The notes beneath the pieces were generated by a model. The model worked only from the letters and a program-made list of their open reading frames with translations, had not been told where the DNA came from and did no database searches. A program made the position numbers and the translations under genes. Source: Gentiana macrophylla (taxonomy: Eukaryota; Streptophyta; Magnoliopsida; Gentianales; Gentianaceae). From it: a stretch of 64,000 bases of DNA. Positions 25,721-38,100 of this stretch are shown piece after piece; position 1 is the stretch's first letter; each line of letters begins with the position of its first letter. Where the stretch lies: NCBI GenBank assembly GCA_026214975.1, contig JAOBSW010001127.1, positions 1-64,000 of the forward strand, given 5' to 3'.

Positions 25721-26036
25721 CTCGTGTCAAGAATACTTTTTATTTAAGATTGAGTGTCTGTATATATTTGAGTCTATTTAATTGAGTATGTTCTATAGTA
25801 TGTTATCTTGAGTCGTATAAGTCGATTCTGTTGAAATTTGGGAAAAAAGTTGTATCCGGTTTACGAGGGTTAACCACGGTACACGAGTGCCCAGATCGGC
25901 GAGAATCGGTTCATTCATTCGTCAGCGTCGATTAAGTAGTCGAGTCTATTTTGAGTCTGCCGGTGAGTGTTCTGACCGGCCTGAGGCAAGTCACTAACTT
26001 TTTCATTTTTGTGTCTTGTAGTATGCTCTGAAGTTA

Positions 26037-27550
26037 ATGACCAAACTCGAGAGATTCATACCTGAGATTGAAAAGTTTGCTAGACAGAAGAGAAAGGAAG
26101 CTCAAGAGAATACTTTTAGGCTAGCGGACGAAGTGAGTTCACACGAAGGAGATCACAGTGAGAGAGAAGAATAGATTCCACCTTTGGAGGATACAGAAAA
26201 CACAATGGCACAGAATGGACAAAACGGTGTCAATGGACAAAATGGAACAGGAGTTGTCGTGCAAGCGGATAGGAGAACTCTCTGAGAGGTATGCAATTCC
26301 CGATGATTGAAGCGATTCATGCCGGCAATTGTTCATCAAGGATGATCTTTGAGATCTTCCATCGAAACCAAATGTGATACAAATGGTGACTAATTACACT
26401 ACCTTTCATGGAGTACCAATCAAAGATCGTAGTGTACATGTCACCAACGTTTTGGAGATAGTCAATACAGTCAAGCCAGCAGGAGTGTCTAAAGATAATA
26501 TTAAGCTGAAGTTGTTTCCTTTCACTCACGAAGGACAAAGCGAAGACATGGTTATTGTCTCAGCACCGGGTCGATCAAACTTGGACCAACTTTGTTGCGA
26601 GAAATTTATGAACAAGTACTACCCGCCTAGGAAGTCACTACATATGAGACAAGACATCATGAATTTCAAGCGAGAAACCCCTTTGAAGCGTTCGAAGAAG
26701 CATGGGAAAGATTCAAGGAAGCACGAGAGAAGATGTCCTCATCATGATATCACTTAACCAAATGCGAATTCATAGTTTCTATCACGGTTGTGGCCAAGTG
26801 AGCGGATGAGAGTAGATGCATCAAGCAGCGGATGTTTTACGTTGCTATATCTAAAGAAGTTGAAGAGAAATTGGAGCAAATAGCACTAACAAGCCAATGA
26901 GAGCAGCATCAAAGTGAGGCGCCAAAGTAGTGAAGGCGTATTTGGAGAAGATACTTCTCAAAAGATCTTATACCAACTAATGGCAATGAATGAGAAGATA
27001 TATGGCATGCAAGATCTAATTTCAAGGTTGAGAAAAGTCAAAACATCGAAGTAACCAACACCAAAGATGTGAACTATACGGGGAGGCAAGGAAATCCCAC
27101 ATGGGGCGGATATCGCCCAAGTTCTCATGACCACCCTGGTTTTTGACTAAGTGATCCTAATGGTTGAGAGAGGCGAGACAATGGTGGATTCATGCCTCAA
27201 TTTAATAAGTCGGGTGGTTGGGAAGCGACCATGGATAAAATGAGGTCAGCGTGGCCGACACGGTCAATAAACTTACTAAATCCATGGTGAGTGAATACAA
27301 CCTTCACCATATATTTTGGAAAGCGATACAAGGCCCGACCAATCGAGGAAGCCTTAATGCGAGAATCTGTCACACCAAGTCGGACGAGATCTGAGAACAA
27401 GTGTTAGCCCGTCCTCCGGAGGGATTGCCAAGTAATACTAAGAATAATCCGAAGGACATGAATGCAATCATGACTAGAAGCGAAAGAAGCGCATGGACCA
27501 GTTTTCCCAAGCTATCCGGGAAGAATTAAGCGATCGAGGCCCGAACATAG
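26037..27550 (+). pseudogene. gag of element F
   Basis: A start at 26037 gives MTKLERFIPEIEKFARQKRK. After an early stop the chain continues with an N/G/Q-rich part. The segment 26374-26757 then carries the Athila gag core: MIQMVTNYTTFHGVP, VLEIVNTVK, KLKLFPFT and a C-terminal CPHH. Later fragments (MAMNEKIYGMQDLISRL near 26980) continue in other frames. It would form the particle. It is heavily frameshifted and the zinc knuckle is not clear. Confidence 0.75.
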
Positions 27551-27939
27551 CAGAATCAGGATAAAAAGAGGGCCTGGTAACCCGGGACACTACTCCAGTA
27601 AACCGGGAGTCTAAAAATTCAGTGAAGAAGCGAGCGAGCATCGTGATCTGCGGAGTAAGTCTTCCTGACTGTAACTATTAATCCTGCTACTTTACCCTAT
27701 CCCCCCAGGAAATATAAGCCAAATAATGATGATGCTCGTTATAGAAAGTTCATAGAAATGTTTAAAAAATTTCAAGTAAATATGCCTTTGGTAGAAGCTC
27801 GGCCGGAATGCAGTGCGCTAAGTGTTGAAGGAAGCCATATCTACCAAAAGAAGTTGTTAGACCTCGAAACTATATGCCTTAACGAGGAATTCTCGGTAGT
27901 TTTGCAGCATAAGCTGCCTCCTTAATGTAAAGATCTGTG

Positions 27940-28320
27940 AGCTTCCTCATACCATGCATAATTGGAGGAGTATGCCTAAATAAAGCATTGTGAGATCTTG
28001 GAGCCAGTGTCAATCTGATGCCACTCTCCATCTTTCATAAGTTAGGCATGAAGGAGTTGAGCGAAACATCTATTACCCTTCAATTGGCAGATAGGTCTAT
28101 GAAGCAACCTTGTGGAGTGGTGGAGGATGTTCTGGTGAAAGTTGACAAGTTTGTATTCCCGTAGACTTTGTAGTAATGGATATGGGGGTGACCATGATGT
28201 TCCGTTGATCTTAGGAAGACCTTTCCTAGTGACAAGTAAGGCAGTGATAGATGTTCATAAGGTGAACTAATTACGAGAGTGAATGAGGACAAGGTAGTGT
28301 TTAATGTGATGAATTAAATG
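27940..28320 (+). pseudogene. Aspartic protease of element F
   Basis: In alternating frames: DLGASVN-like active-site region near 27995-28015 (the sequence reads ..LGASVNLMPLSIFHK), ITLQLADRSMKQPCGVVEDV near 28075-28130, VDFVVMDMG near 28165, and LGRPFLV near 28215. This is the layout of Athila retropepsins. Only short stretches are open in any one frame. Confidence 0.7.
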
Positions 28321-28799
28321 AAGTATCTGAGAAGAAGAAGAAGGAGAAGCATGCTACATGCTAGATGCCATAGGCGAGCTTGTTGCGGAACTATATCGAC
28401 AAGTGGCACTAGACCACTGAAGTAGCAAGACTTTGCTCTAAAGGATGAAGTAAGTTATGAGAAACCTGGCACTGGGTGTAGCGAAGGTCAAGTGCTAGAA
28501 GTAGAGCCTATATCTTACATTGATTTTGGAGGAACCATTCATAGACCTTCGTGGCACAAGTTCTTTGACTTGCAATTGTTTGGTAATTTATTAAGATCAT
28601 TGCTTGAAGAGCCACCAAGGAAAGTAACGTTGAATCCTTTGCCATCTCACGAAATACGTATACTTACAAAATGATACTCTTACTTTTAAAATTTCATCGT
28701 CATTATCACCTTTAGAGGAGGAGAAACTTTTAAGAGTACTAAGAGAGCATAAGGGGCGCTTGGGTGGGCGATTGCGGATATTAGAGAATAAGCCCATCG

Positions 28800-30130
28800 G
28801 TGTGCATGCATAAGATCTCTATAGATCCCGAGAAGAAAGCGATAGCACAACCACAAAGGAGACTGATGCCACAATTGAAAGATGTTGTTAAGGAGGAAAT
28901 TATAAAAAAATTGGAAATGGGAATCATTTTCCCAATTGCAGGCAGTGAATGTGTGAGTCCGATTCATGTGGTGCCCAAGAAAAGAGGATTCACTTTGTCC
29001 AACCTAAGGAGTTTGAGTAGTTAATCCTGTGTGAGGCGATTCTTGGACATCGAGTTTGCATTGATTTCTAGAGGCCGAATGGCGCAACTTCGTAAAGATC
29101 ATTTCCCCTACCATTCATTGACCGGATGTTAGAAAGATTATACGGTCATGCGTTTTATTGTTTCTTAGATGGATATTACAGTTACTATCAGGATCCATAT
29201 AGCCCACGAGGAAGAGAAGACCACATTCACTTGTCCCTATGGAACTTTGCGTACAATCTCATGTCTTTTGGACTCTGCAATGCACCGACAACATTCAAAG
29301 GTGCATGATGTCATTATTCTGGACATGGTGGAAGATTTTACGGAGATTTTTATGGATGATTTTTACTGTATTTGGAGATAGCTTTGATAAATGCTTGGAC
29401 AACTTGAGTAGAGTTCTAAAGAGATGTGAAGAGACCAACCTGTACTTATGAGGAAAAATGCCATTTCATGGTTCTGAAGGAATAGTGTTGGGTAAATACG
29501 ATTTCAAAAGCGAATGGAATTCGACAAGGCAAAGTTAGAGGTGATAGAGAAGTTACCCCCTCAGCGAACTTAAAGGCGTTGCGAGCCTTCCTTAGTCACG
29601 CGGGATTTTATAGGAGGTTTATTAAGGACTTCTCGAAGTTTCTAGACCTTCGAGTGAATTACTTGCAAAGGTTGCGCCATTCAGTATTTGGAAAAGAATG
29701 CAAGCAAGCATTCAACACATTAAAGCAAATGCTTCCAACATTTGATTACGGTAGCGCAGTTGGAACAAACCTTTCGAGCTTATGTGTTATGCAAGTGACA
29801 CGGAAGTTGGAGCAGCCCTGGGACAAAAGGAGGATAAAATCTTTAAACCTATCTATTATGCCAGTCGTACCCTTAATAGTGCCCAGTGGAATTATGAGAC
29901 TATAGAGAAGGAACACTTAGCTGTTATCTTTGGATTTGACAAGTTTCGACCATATTTGATAGGATCGAAATTCACTATATTCACTGACCATGCAGCCTTG
30001 AAATACCTTCTATCCAAGAAAGACTCCAAGCCAAGAATGTTAAGATGGATTCTACTCTTCCAAGAGTCTGATGTTGAGATTAAGGATAAATAAGGATCTG
30101 AGAACCTAGTGCTAATCACCTGTCGAGATT
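28800..30130 (+). pseudogene. Reverse transcriptase and RNase H of element F
   Basis: 28838-28985 reads AIAQPQRRLMPQLKDVVKEEI, KKLEMGIIFPI and PIHVVPKKRG, the conserved RT start. The active site is FMDDF near 29351-29365, followed by FGDSFDKCLDNLSRVLKRCEE. RNase H: FYRRFIKDFSKF (29608), [20 protein letters not shown] and [19 protein letters not shown] (29860-29970), [15 protein letters not shown] (29979). At least five shifts or stops break the frame. Confidence 0.85.
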
Positions 30131-30134
30131 AACT

Positions 30135-31537
30135 TTGCTGGAAGAAGAGCAACTGACTGAGATCAGAGAGAGCTTTCCTGATGAACAACTTTTTACCATC
30201 TCAGTGGTCACTCGAGTTGAATCTCAGCACCGACAAAATACATCAAGAGTGGGCAAGGTATACCCTTGGTTTGCTAACATTGTCAATTATCTAGCAGGAA
30301 AGTACCTACCACCGGAATTCACAAATGCGGATAAGAAGAAGTTATTTACGTATCTGAAGCATTATCATTGGGACAATCCCTACATATGCAAGTTTGTGCC
30401 ACGATGCCATTCTTAGGAGATGCTTCCATGATGATGAGATTCAAGTATTTTGAACCCATGTCATTCTAGAGAAGCTAGAGGTCACTATGGGCAGACAAGG
30501 CAATGACAAAATGCTGCGGTGTAGATTCTCTTGGCCTACAATTCATAAATTTGTACTACGAGTTTACAAGAGCACTGTCATTCCCATCAAATGGGTGGTA
30601 AAATTTCTAAGCGGATTGAGATGTCACTCTCTGAGTATCTTAGAAGTGGAGTTATTCGATGTTTGGGGAATTGATTTTGTTGTGCCTTTCACATCGTCAG
30701 AATCAAATTGTTACATCCTGGTAGAAGTCGACAATGTTTCCAAATTGGTGGAAGTAGTAGCTTCACCTACTAATGATGCCAGGGTTGTCCTGAGATTCCT
30801 TAAGAAGAACATTGCGACAAGATTTGGAGTGCCAGAGCCATAATTAGTGACGGAGGAGTCATTTTGATAATAGGTTTTTGAGAATTGATGTTGAGATATG
30901 GGCTTAGACATAAGATTGCAGCATCATATCACCCCCCAAACAAGTGGACAAGTGGAGGTCACGAACAGAGAGATTAAGAGGATCTTAGAGAAGACTGTAA
31001 ATCCCACAAGGAAAGATTGGTCTTTGAAATTAGATGACGCACTTTGTGCGTACTTAACCGCTTATAGGACCACAATTGGGATGTCACCGTATATGACAGT
31101 TTTTGGAAAAGCATGTCATTTACCGGTAGAACTCGAGCACCGAGTGTTGTGGGCTACGAGGTTTCTAAACATGGATGAAAATTTAGCCGGTGAGAAGAGG
31201 ATGCTAGAGTTGAATGGATTGGAGGAGTTTAGACTTCAAGCGTATGAAAATGCTAGGATTTATAAGGAGAGAACGAAGCACCTGCATGACAAAAGGATTC
31301 TGAACCACACATTTCAAGTTGGTGATAAAGTACTGGTGTATAATTCGAGTCTTCGTCTTTTTCCTAGGAAATTGAAGTCTAGATGGTAAGGACCACATGT
31401 AGTTACCAAAGTCTTCAATTTAGGAGCATGTGAAGTTAGAAATTACCACTCAAGGCGGGCGTTCATAGTTAACGTCCATAAAGGTGAAGCATTACCTAGG
31501 CGCCAATATAACCCTGAATTGGAGGTCTTTATGTTGT
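30135..31537 (+). pseudogene. Integrase of element F
   Basis: Order of parts: zinc-binding region with KHYHWDNPYICKF (about 30357), core with first catalytic Asp in FDVWGIDFV (30655-30680), VDNVSKLVEVVA, then the Glu region [19 protein letters not shown] (30922-30978). The C-terminal part [20 protein letters not shown] (31318-31377) continues past one stop through EVRNYHSRRAF to a natural end at 31537. The region expected to hold the second Asp (near 30850) is broken. Confidence 0.85.
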
Positions 31538-31792
31538 GAGATCAGTACGAATAAAGAGCCCTATTAGTATAGTCGACTTGCGACTATAAACTTAGAACCA
31601 TTTCTAAACCCTTATTTATTGCTTTTGTTTATTTTAGTTAATTTGAGTCAATAAAGTAGCATGACTATCGCATGGTTTTTTTCATCACATATATCCATTG
31701 TCATCCGACTAGAGATATATGTGATTTTTTCCTTCACGATTCTCTTGTGATACCCTCATAAAAGTTTCGCGTCTTGCTTAGGACAATAAAAG

Positions 31793-31855
31793 AATAAAGT
31801 GGTTTAAACTGTTTTTGTGCATTCCTCCGGTATGCACGATTACCGCCACCTTATT
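31793..31855 (+). promoter_or_regulatory. Hairpin 1 of Athila-like 3' region, element F copy
   Basis: Outer arms AATAAAGTGG (31793-31802) and CCACCTTATT (31846-31855), inner arms GTGCAT (31817-31822) and ATGCAC (31832-31837). Element C has the same outer arms, but its inner arms are AGGTAT and ATACCT, so both bases of the pairs have changed together. Confidence 0.65.
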
Positions 31856-31991
31856 TTCTTATAGCCCTTTGCATATTACTCACAGTTTTTGGAAGTATTT
31901 TGGAAAGCATGTAACAACTTGGAAGAGGAATGACCTAAGAGCTAATGATTCTTCTCCAAGATTCACTTTGACTCAGCCGACCAATTCCAGA

Positions 31992-32069
31992 GCTAAGTAC
32001 CTATTCTTTTCTTTATTATTTGTCATTGGGGACAATGCCTATAATAAGTGGGGGGTAGGCGGTCTTAGC
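31992..32069 (+). promoter_or_regulatory. Hairpin 2 of Athila-like 3' region, element F copy
   Basis: Outer arms GCTAAGTACC and GGTCTTAGC (one unpaired base), inner TTGTC/GACAA around loop ATTGGG, then AAGTGGGGGGTAGG. Same order and spacing as in B and C. Confidence 0.65.
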
Positions 32070-32915
32070 TGGGTAGTAAAAAAAAAGGGAATAATTTTGA
32101 AAATTTAACACTATTTTTAGCTTGCTTATTGCACGTTTTCGAGTAAGGAATCGGTAGAAAAGGAGCCCAAGTTCAATTTGAAGTGAGCTATAGAATATTC
32201 AATTTAGTATGGAAGAATGAGCATATGTTATGTTGCATGAAGTAGTAACTTATTAATTTTTATTCTATCATTGCAATCAATATTTGAGCACATAATCTGA
32301 GTGAGAAGTGTTTGAGATTAGATGATAAGTTGTTTTAACCGGGAATCATTATTTGTCTGTCTATAGACTTAAACAAATTGTTGTAAGACAAGGAAGCAAC
32401 TTGAATGCCAAAAGAGGTGAACCGGGACAAAACGGACTTTTGAGTGAGAGAGAAAAAAGTGAGGAAATCTTCCATGAAAAAAAAAAGAATGAAACAATGA
32501 TGAAAAAAATATATGCAATAAAGGCAGTGAGGAACCAAACTCGTGTAAAAAGGGCACGACCCTCGCATAAAAAGAAACAAATGAGGACTTAAGAGCGATG
32601 CTCGAGTCCACGAGTCCGCCGGGCGATTAAGGTACCATGTAGTGTAACCAAGTTTGAAGGCAAGCGAGTGTATCGCAGGTAAGTTAAGATTGTGTGGTTA
32701 ATACAACTTGATTCTCCTCACGGCGCACTATCACGGCCCGATTCATCACACGACACATTGATGCATGATAGTAGTGATTAATGGGGAGCTTATGGATTGT
32801 GGCGTGATGTATGTTTTTGCCAGAAATCTTGATTGAATGTGTGGTAGATGATGGAGGTTGTTCTTGGAGGTACATTCCGCCTTGATACTCGCTCATGGAC
32901 GAGCAAAAGGCTAGT

Positions 32916-32925
32916 GAGGGGTAGT
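32916..32925 (+). promoter_or_regulatory. Polypurine tract of element F
   Basis: GAGGGGTAGT directly before the 3' LTR. Confidence 0.8.
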
Positions 32926-34365
32926 TGATAACGCTTAAAATAGTCTATCCTACGGCATCAACATTCTATCCATTATGAGCTAAAAATAGTTGTTTCAACC
33001 TATAATATGAACCATTTGAGTTAAATATCATATGTCGGGTTCATGAGTCGAGAAATCGCACTTAGCGCTTATTTTCCTATTTCGATATTATTTCGTGCAT
33101 TATTTGATTATTTTCGAGGATACGAAATATTGGGTGAGCATCATGGACGAATCTGAAGTGGAATGAGCGAAAGGAGTGGGCCTAGGGTGTTCGAACATTC
33201 CAAGCTAAGTCGGCGAAGAAGAAAAAGACAAAAATACCCCGGTAAACCGGGATGTCTTTGCTGAGTTACCGAGGTTCGAAGCCTCAAGCGCATTTTCTTG
33301 GACGAGAGGAAGATCTAGGTGTTTCTAAGTCGGTAGATTGATATAAATAAGAGGCTTAGCCTCATAACACAAGTGTACAATTTTCTAGACAAGTATTATG
33401 CAATAAAAGTTCTTTGTTCTTTATTTTCTTTACTTTATGAGTTACGGTCGGAGAGGCGACGGAGTGCCGCCTGAGGAGAGACCCAAGGGAGATCTACGCT
33501 CATCTTGAGGTAAGATCTTACATCTTTTCCAAGATATAGATCTGTTGTTGTTCTATTTGACTAGTATGTGCTAATTGTTTATATAGTTTAATTATGTAGA
33601 AGTTAGTTTATTTTACCCCATGTGTTATAGATCTAATTCATTGGTGAAGAAATCATGAAATAGTGATTGCATTCTTGGATCTGCGATGGTCTATATCGCT
33701 AGATCGAATACTTAGAAAATTACTAGTTCATGATAATCGGCGCCGACTACGTTGATCGACAAGTTTAATTAATGATGGAGGTTAGATCGGCCAATTTGCT
33801 TATTGTATTCATAAATTAACACAAAGAACTTGCAAGGTGAAGTGTTAGTTAGGACATAGTCCGATGGACCCAAGACGCGTCTTTGTCGGTGTCAGCATTT
33901 GTCTAGGCGGGTTTGCGGTATGGGTTGACGCTCAATACCGACAGCTCTAGTCCTTTTTGTGTATTGGCTATTACGGACCAAGTAAGGAGGGTAGCTTGTG
34001 TATATATTGTCTACTACCATTGTCGGAGTAGATAGGGTTAGTAGTTGTACCCGTAGCTAAACAATGAATTAAAATTCACCAATGCGGAGGACTGTTGCAT
34101 GTGTGGGGGGAATAACTAATTACTCATAATTGAACTAATACATTAGAAACTCTTGTTTCTCCTTTGATGTTGCATAATCTTGCTAGTTGATTGCTACAAA
34201 TTTTACTACTGTCTATATTCAGTTGGTCGTAGACCGTTATTTGTGACAAGCTCAATCTTGATAATTAGACGTTCTTATAAGTCTCTATGGGATCGACATT
34301 GACTCACCAGTACTCTGCTACGATATACCTAGTCATATTCCTAGTAAGTGCTTTGCACGTGATCA
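32926..34365 (+). repeat. 3' LTR of element F
   Basis: 1440 bp partner of 24251-25694, from TGATAACG to GTGATCA, followed by TSD ATGCT. It is more diverged from its partner than the LTR pairs of B and C look by eye, so F is probably the older insertion. Confidence 0.88.
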
Positions 34366-34447
34366 ATGCTAATGCTGTAAAATGTTGCATCCTTCTATTA
34401 GTGCTGAGAACATCGGTAATGTCGAGATACGGCCTGATGATGTTTAG
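34366..34447 (+). pseudogene. X part 4: C-terminus of antisense ORF
   Basis: After the F TSD a frame reads MLHPSISAENIGNVEIRPDD and ends at a TAG at about 34447. It is taken as the native C-terminus of X because it follows the acidic tail of part 3 without other insertions and is followed by AT-rich DNA like a 3' UTR. It converges with the integrase end of Tat element G about 0.5 kb further on. Confidence 0.45.
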
Positions 34448-34949
34448 AGTTATTGTAATAACTTTTCTTGATTCCGCATTGTATAAACTTTTTCTTTGAT
34501 AATTTGTACTAAAATATTTGAAGTACCGTAGAAGTTTGGGGATTTTCCGTCTTGATAACTTGTAATAACATTTGCTTAACATCTTTTTTGCTTGATTGTA
34601 TTGATGTGTTTTGCTCGAAATTATTGTACATATCGAGTCCGGTCTAGCTTGAGTCCGGCGTAGTAGTATCCGGCCCCCTTGTTTCAGATAAGATTTGGAG
34701 TTGTAAACTTGCAGGCTTATCTGAAATAACCGGCTGTCCGACTGTGTGTTTGAAATTTTTCTAGAGTATAGCCCCTATTTTTAATAAAGTTCGAGATCAA
34801 TCGAGACCATTGTTGAAAATTACATTCGAAAATCACGTCGACACAGACAGTGTGTATGCTTCAAGGATATAATAACATGTACTAAAAGATAAATGTAAAA
34901 TCGGGCTTTTATTAAGTTCGCCTCACCTTGTTAAGTGAGTGAAAGTTAC
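34448..34949. other. AT-rich interval between X and element G pol
   Basis: No frame, RNA gene or repeat unit recognised. It probably holds the convergent 3' ends of X (plus) and G pol (minus), for example AATAAAG near 34782 on the plus strand. Confidence 0.4.
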
Positions 34950-36281
34950 AAGTAAGAAAGCTTAACCACTCACGTCGTAAACGAGAGGATAGCCATAACC
35001 CTAGCCGATTGTACATGTAGTACCTTTTGAGATTGTACACATGCCATGGTCTGTTAAGCTCAGATCCGTGTTGATTTTTGAGGAAATAAGACCCTTTTTT
35101 GATCTCTCTGGTGACTTGATATGGACCTTCCCAGTTCGCCGTAAGCTTGCCCCTATCGGGCTGAAGACCATCGGCCTTCCTGTTTCGAAGAACGAAATCG
35201 CTGACCTTAAAGGAGTGGTCGTGGATTCGCTTGTCGTGTTGTCATTTAACGACTTGCTTATAATTCACGTGTTGAGGTATGTCGCTAATCTTTTTACCTC
35301 CGCCAGATCGAGTTCGATCCGTCTACCGGGCAAATTGTCTGCCGGATATACTTTGCGAACCTGATACTTAGGAGCGCATTTCAATATGTATCATGGCCTC
35401 CGATCCGTATGTTGGAGCGAATGGCGTTTCTCCCATAGGAGTTTTGATTGTAGTGCGGAGGGCCCATAATATGGCGGCGGATCATCGACCCAACCGCTTT
35501 CTTTGTTGCTTTTCACTTACACTTTTTTAAGCATCTTGATTATTTGCTTATTTTCTGCCTTGGCTAGGCCATTACCACTGGTGATAAGCTATGGATGTTT
35601 GCCAATGTTTGATGTTGTATTATCTAAAGATATTTGAGAACTCATCCACGACCTATGGCCCATGATGCATTACCACCACCCGCGAGGATGCCAAAGCGAG
35701 ACCATTTATGGTCGTGCGGAAAATAAACCGCATCATTTGCTCCTATCTTGGCAAAGGATTTGGCCTCGATCCATTTAAGTAAAATAATCCACGACCACTA
35801 TGATAACCTTCCATCCAACCCTTCCCATAGGGAAGGGTCCGATGAGGTCGAGTCCCCACATGTCGAAAGGCCAAGGTGAGACCACAGTGCTTTGCTCAAC
35901 AGATGGTAGTCTTGGGATGTCCGCATGTTTCTGGCGTTCCGAACATTCTCTAACCAATGTCTCCGAGTCCTTTATGATTGACGGCTAGTATTACCCCACT
36001 GTTATAACCTTCTGGGCTAAAGAACGGCTAGCGGGGTGGCCCCCACACACTCCTTGATGAAGCTCAGTGAGGATTTTTTCACTTTTTTCTTTTCGGACGC
36101 ACCTCAATAAAGGCATAGAGGCAGACCTCCTATAAAGCACTCTATTGTTTATGATATATCTGGATGCTCTTCTTACGAGGGTACACGATTTATACGTGTC
36201 CGTGAGCAAGGTGCCCGATTCTACATAATCTTGAATTTCATCAATCCAACATGGAATCGGCGTTGGTGCATCGATTTCCAT
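34950..36281 (-). pseudogene. Integrase of element G
   Basis: The zinc-binding region includes LHQGVCGGHPASRSLAQKV (36070-36005), the core begins PWPFDMWGLDLIGPFPMG (35870-35815) with the first catalytic Asp, and VVVDYFT follows. The C-terminal part lies at 35215-35035 in other frames, with NWEGPYQVTREIK, then RPWHVYNLKRYY, the typical tail of Tat integrases. The middle of the core is broken. Confidence 0.85.
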
Positions 36282-36563
36282 TATTTCGTTGTTTCAATTG
36301 TAGGGACAGAAAGATACTCCACCATTATTGAGGATCCGTGATCTCTTCTTCAAGAGATAAGCTTGAGAGGTAATCTGCTCGCTCGTTACATTCTCTTCCA
36401 ATTCGATGAATTCGTAATAGTTGAGTCGGATCTCAATCATTTAACAATCTCACCATATTTTTCTAGGATGCATAATGTGTCCCATAGTCCCGCGAGGTTT
36501 GATTGACGATGGTGAGAATCGCATTAGACTTCAACATTATCCACTCTTATTTCCTTTGCAAGA

Positions 36564-38100
36564 TTAAGCCCGGCTATGACTTGTCTCATACTCGGCTTGA
36601 TTGTTTGTGGCTTGAAACTTGAACCTTAGAATTTTTCGATTTCTTCCATTGTTCATGGGTCCACTAGAATAACACCGGCCCCACATCCATTCCAATTTGA
36701 TGCCCCCGTCAACATATAACCTCCAGCATTGATCAGGCTTGTTTGAAGCCGGAGTGGACTCAGGTGGTACAGGCGAGGTCGACTGTGTCGAACTGAAACT
36801 TGCCTCAACGATGAAATTTGGTAATGCTTGAGCTTTGACAGCCTTTCTTGGTTGATATTGAATATCAAACTCGGTAATCTCGATAGCCCATCGTAGCAGA
36901 TGACCTGAAAGGTCGGGTTTGGGTAGTATTTGGCGCATCAGGCTGTCCGTTAAGACAATGATCATGTGCGAAGTAAAGTAGCCCCTGAGTTTGCGGGCAG
37001 CGATAACAAGCAATTAGGCCAACTTTTCAACATTAAAGAATCTCCACCGAACGGAGAGCCTTGCTTACATAATAGGCGGGATTTTGGGGATCCGGCCTCC
37101 TTGGCAGTCATCTGGCGGCATTAGCCCGGTCCGAGGCCGCCAAGTAAAAAAACGTCTCCCTCTACCGGGCTAACCAAAAGAGGTGGTTTCCTAGATATTA
37201 TTTAAGAGCCTAAAAGCTTGAGAACATTCTTCGCTCCATGAGAAAGTTTTGTCACCTTTGAGTATTTTGAAGAAGGAAGACATTTTTATCTTGATTTTGA
37301 GATGAATCGACCAGGCGAAGATTATACCATTGAGTCTCTAAACCTCCTTGATTGTGGTAGGCTCTTGCATGTCGAGCAATACTTGATTTTTTTATGGATT
37401 AGCTTTGATCCTCGGCGACTAACCATAAACCCAAGAAACATGTCTACCTGGACACCAAGCGTACATTTGCCCAGATTGAGTTTCATTGAGTGCTTCGAAC
37501 ATTGTTGAATGTTTCTGCGCAGTCGATGGCGTGACCGTCACTGTAGATTTAACAACCAAGTCATCTATATAGGCCTCCATGTTCTTCCCGATCTTCGATT
37601 TGAAAACTTTGTTGGCCATTTTACGATAGGTCGAACCCATATTTTTCAACCGGCGGCATCATCTCGTAATAATATAGGCCCTAGCGACTTTGAATGCCTG
37701 TTTTTCTTTGTCAAATTCAGCCATCCTTACTCGATGATATCCGAATATGCATCATAAAACCGAGAACCTCAAAACCGGTGATGGAATCGACTAGTCGATC
37801 GATTCGGGAAGTTGATAAGGATCCTTTCGTCAAGCCTTGTTGATGTCCATGAAGTCAATGCACATTCTTCAATTTCCATTGTGCTTTTTCACCATCACTA
37901 TGTTTTCCGACCAAGTAGGGTAGGCTAGCTCTTTGATTATCCTCTCTTGAAGAAGTTTTCCGACCTCTATCTTAACTACGGCCTCTTTTTGTGGTGTGAA
38001 TTGTCGTGCTCATTTGTTGTATGGGTTTGAAGGTAGGGTCGATGTTGAGATGATGGATGGCGGCGTCGACCTCGACTCCTCTCACATCTATAACCACCCA
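36564..38100 (-). pseudogene. Reverse transcriptase and two RNase H domains of element G
   Basis: The RT start HHLNIDPTFKPI is near 38060. The active site is YIDDLVVKST in 37649-37419, preceded by NKVFKSKIGKNMEA. The first RNase H ends with LLRWAIEITEFDIQYQPRKA (37013-36830 segment). After a linker rich in S, T and P comes a second, distinct RNase H: WRLYVDGG, NGCGAGVILVDP in the alternate frame, and FKFQATNNQAEYE (36730-36580). This pairing supports the Tat lineage. Many shifts. Confidence 0.82.

Larger units (their letters stand above)
24251..34365 (+). mobile_element. Element F: 10.1-kb Athila-lineage Ty3/gypsy with gag-pol
   Basis: LTRs of 1444 and 1440 bp, perfect TSD ATGCT (24246-24250 and 34366-34370), tRNA-Asp primer site, gag, protease, RT, RNase H and integrase in gypsy order on the plus strand, then 1.4 kb of non-coding DNA with two hairpin blocks and a polypurine tract. 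The RT-proximal sequence QPQRRLMPQLKDVVKEEI and the FMDD active site suit Athila. Every frame is interrupted. This is the only Athila-type element here that retains pol, and so the model for what could mobilise B and C. Confidence 0.9.
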
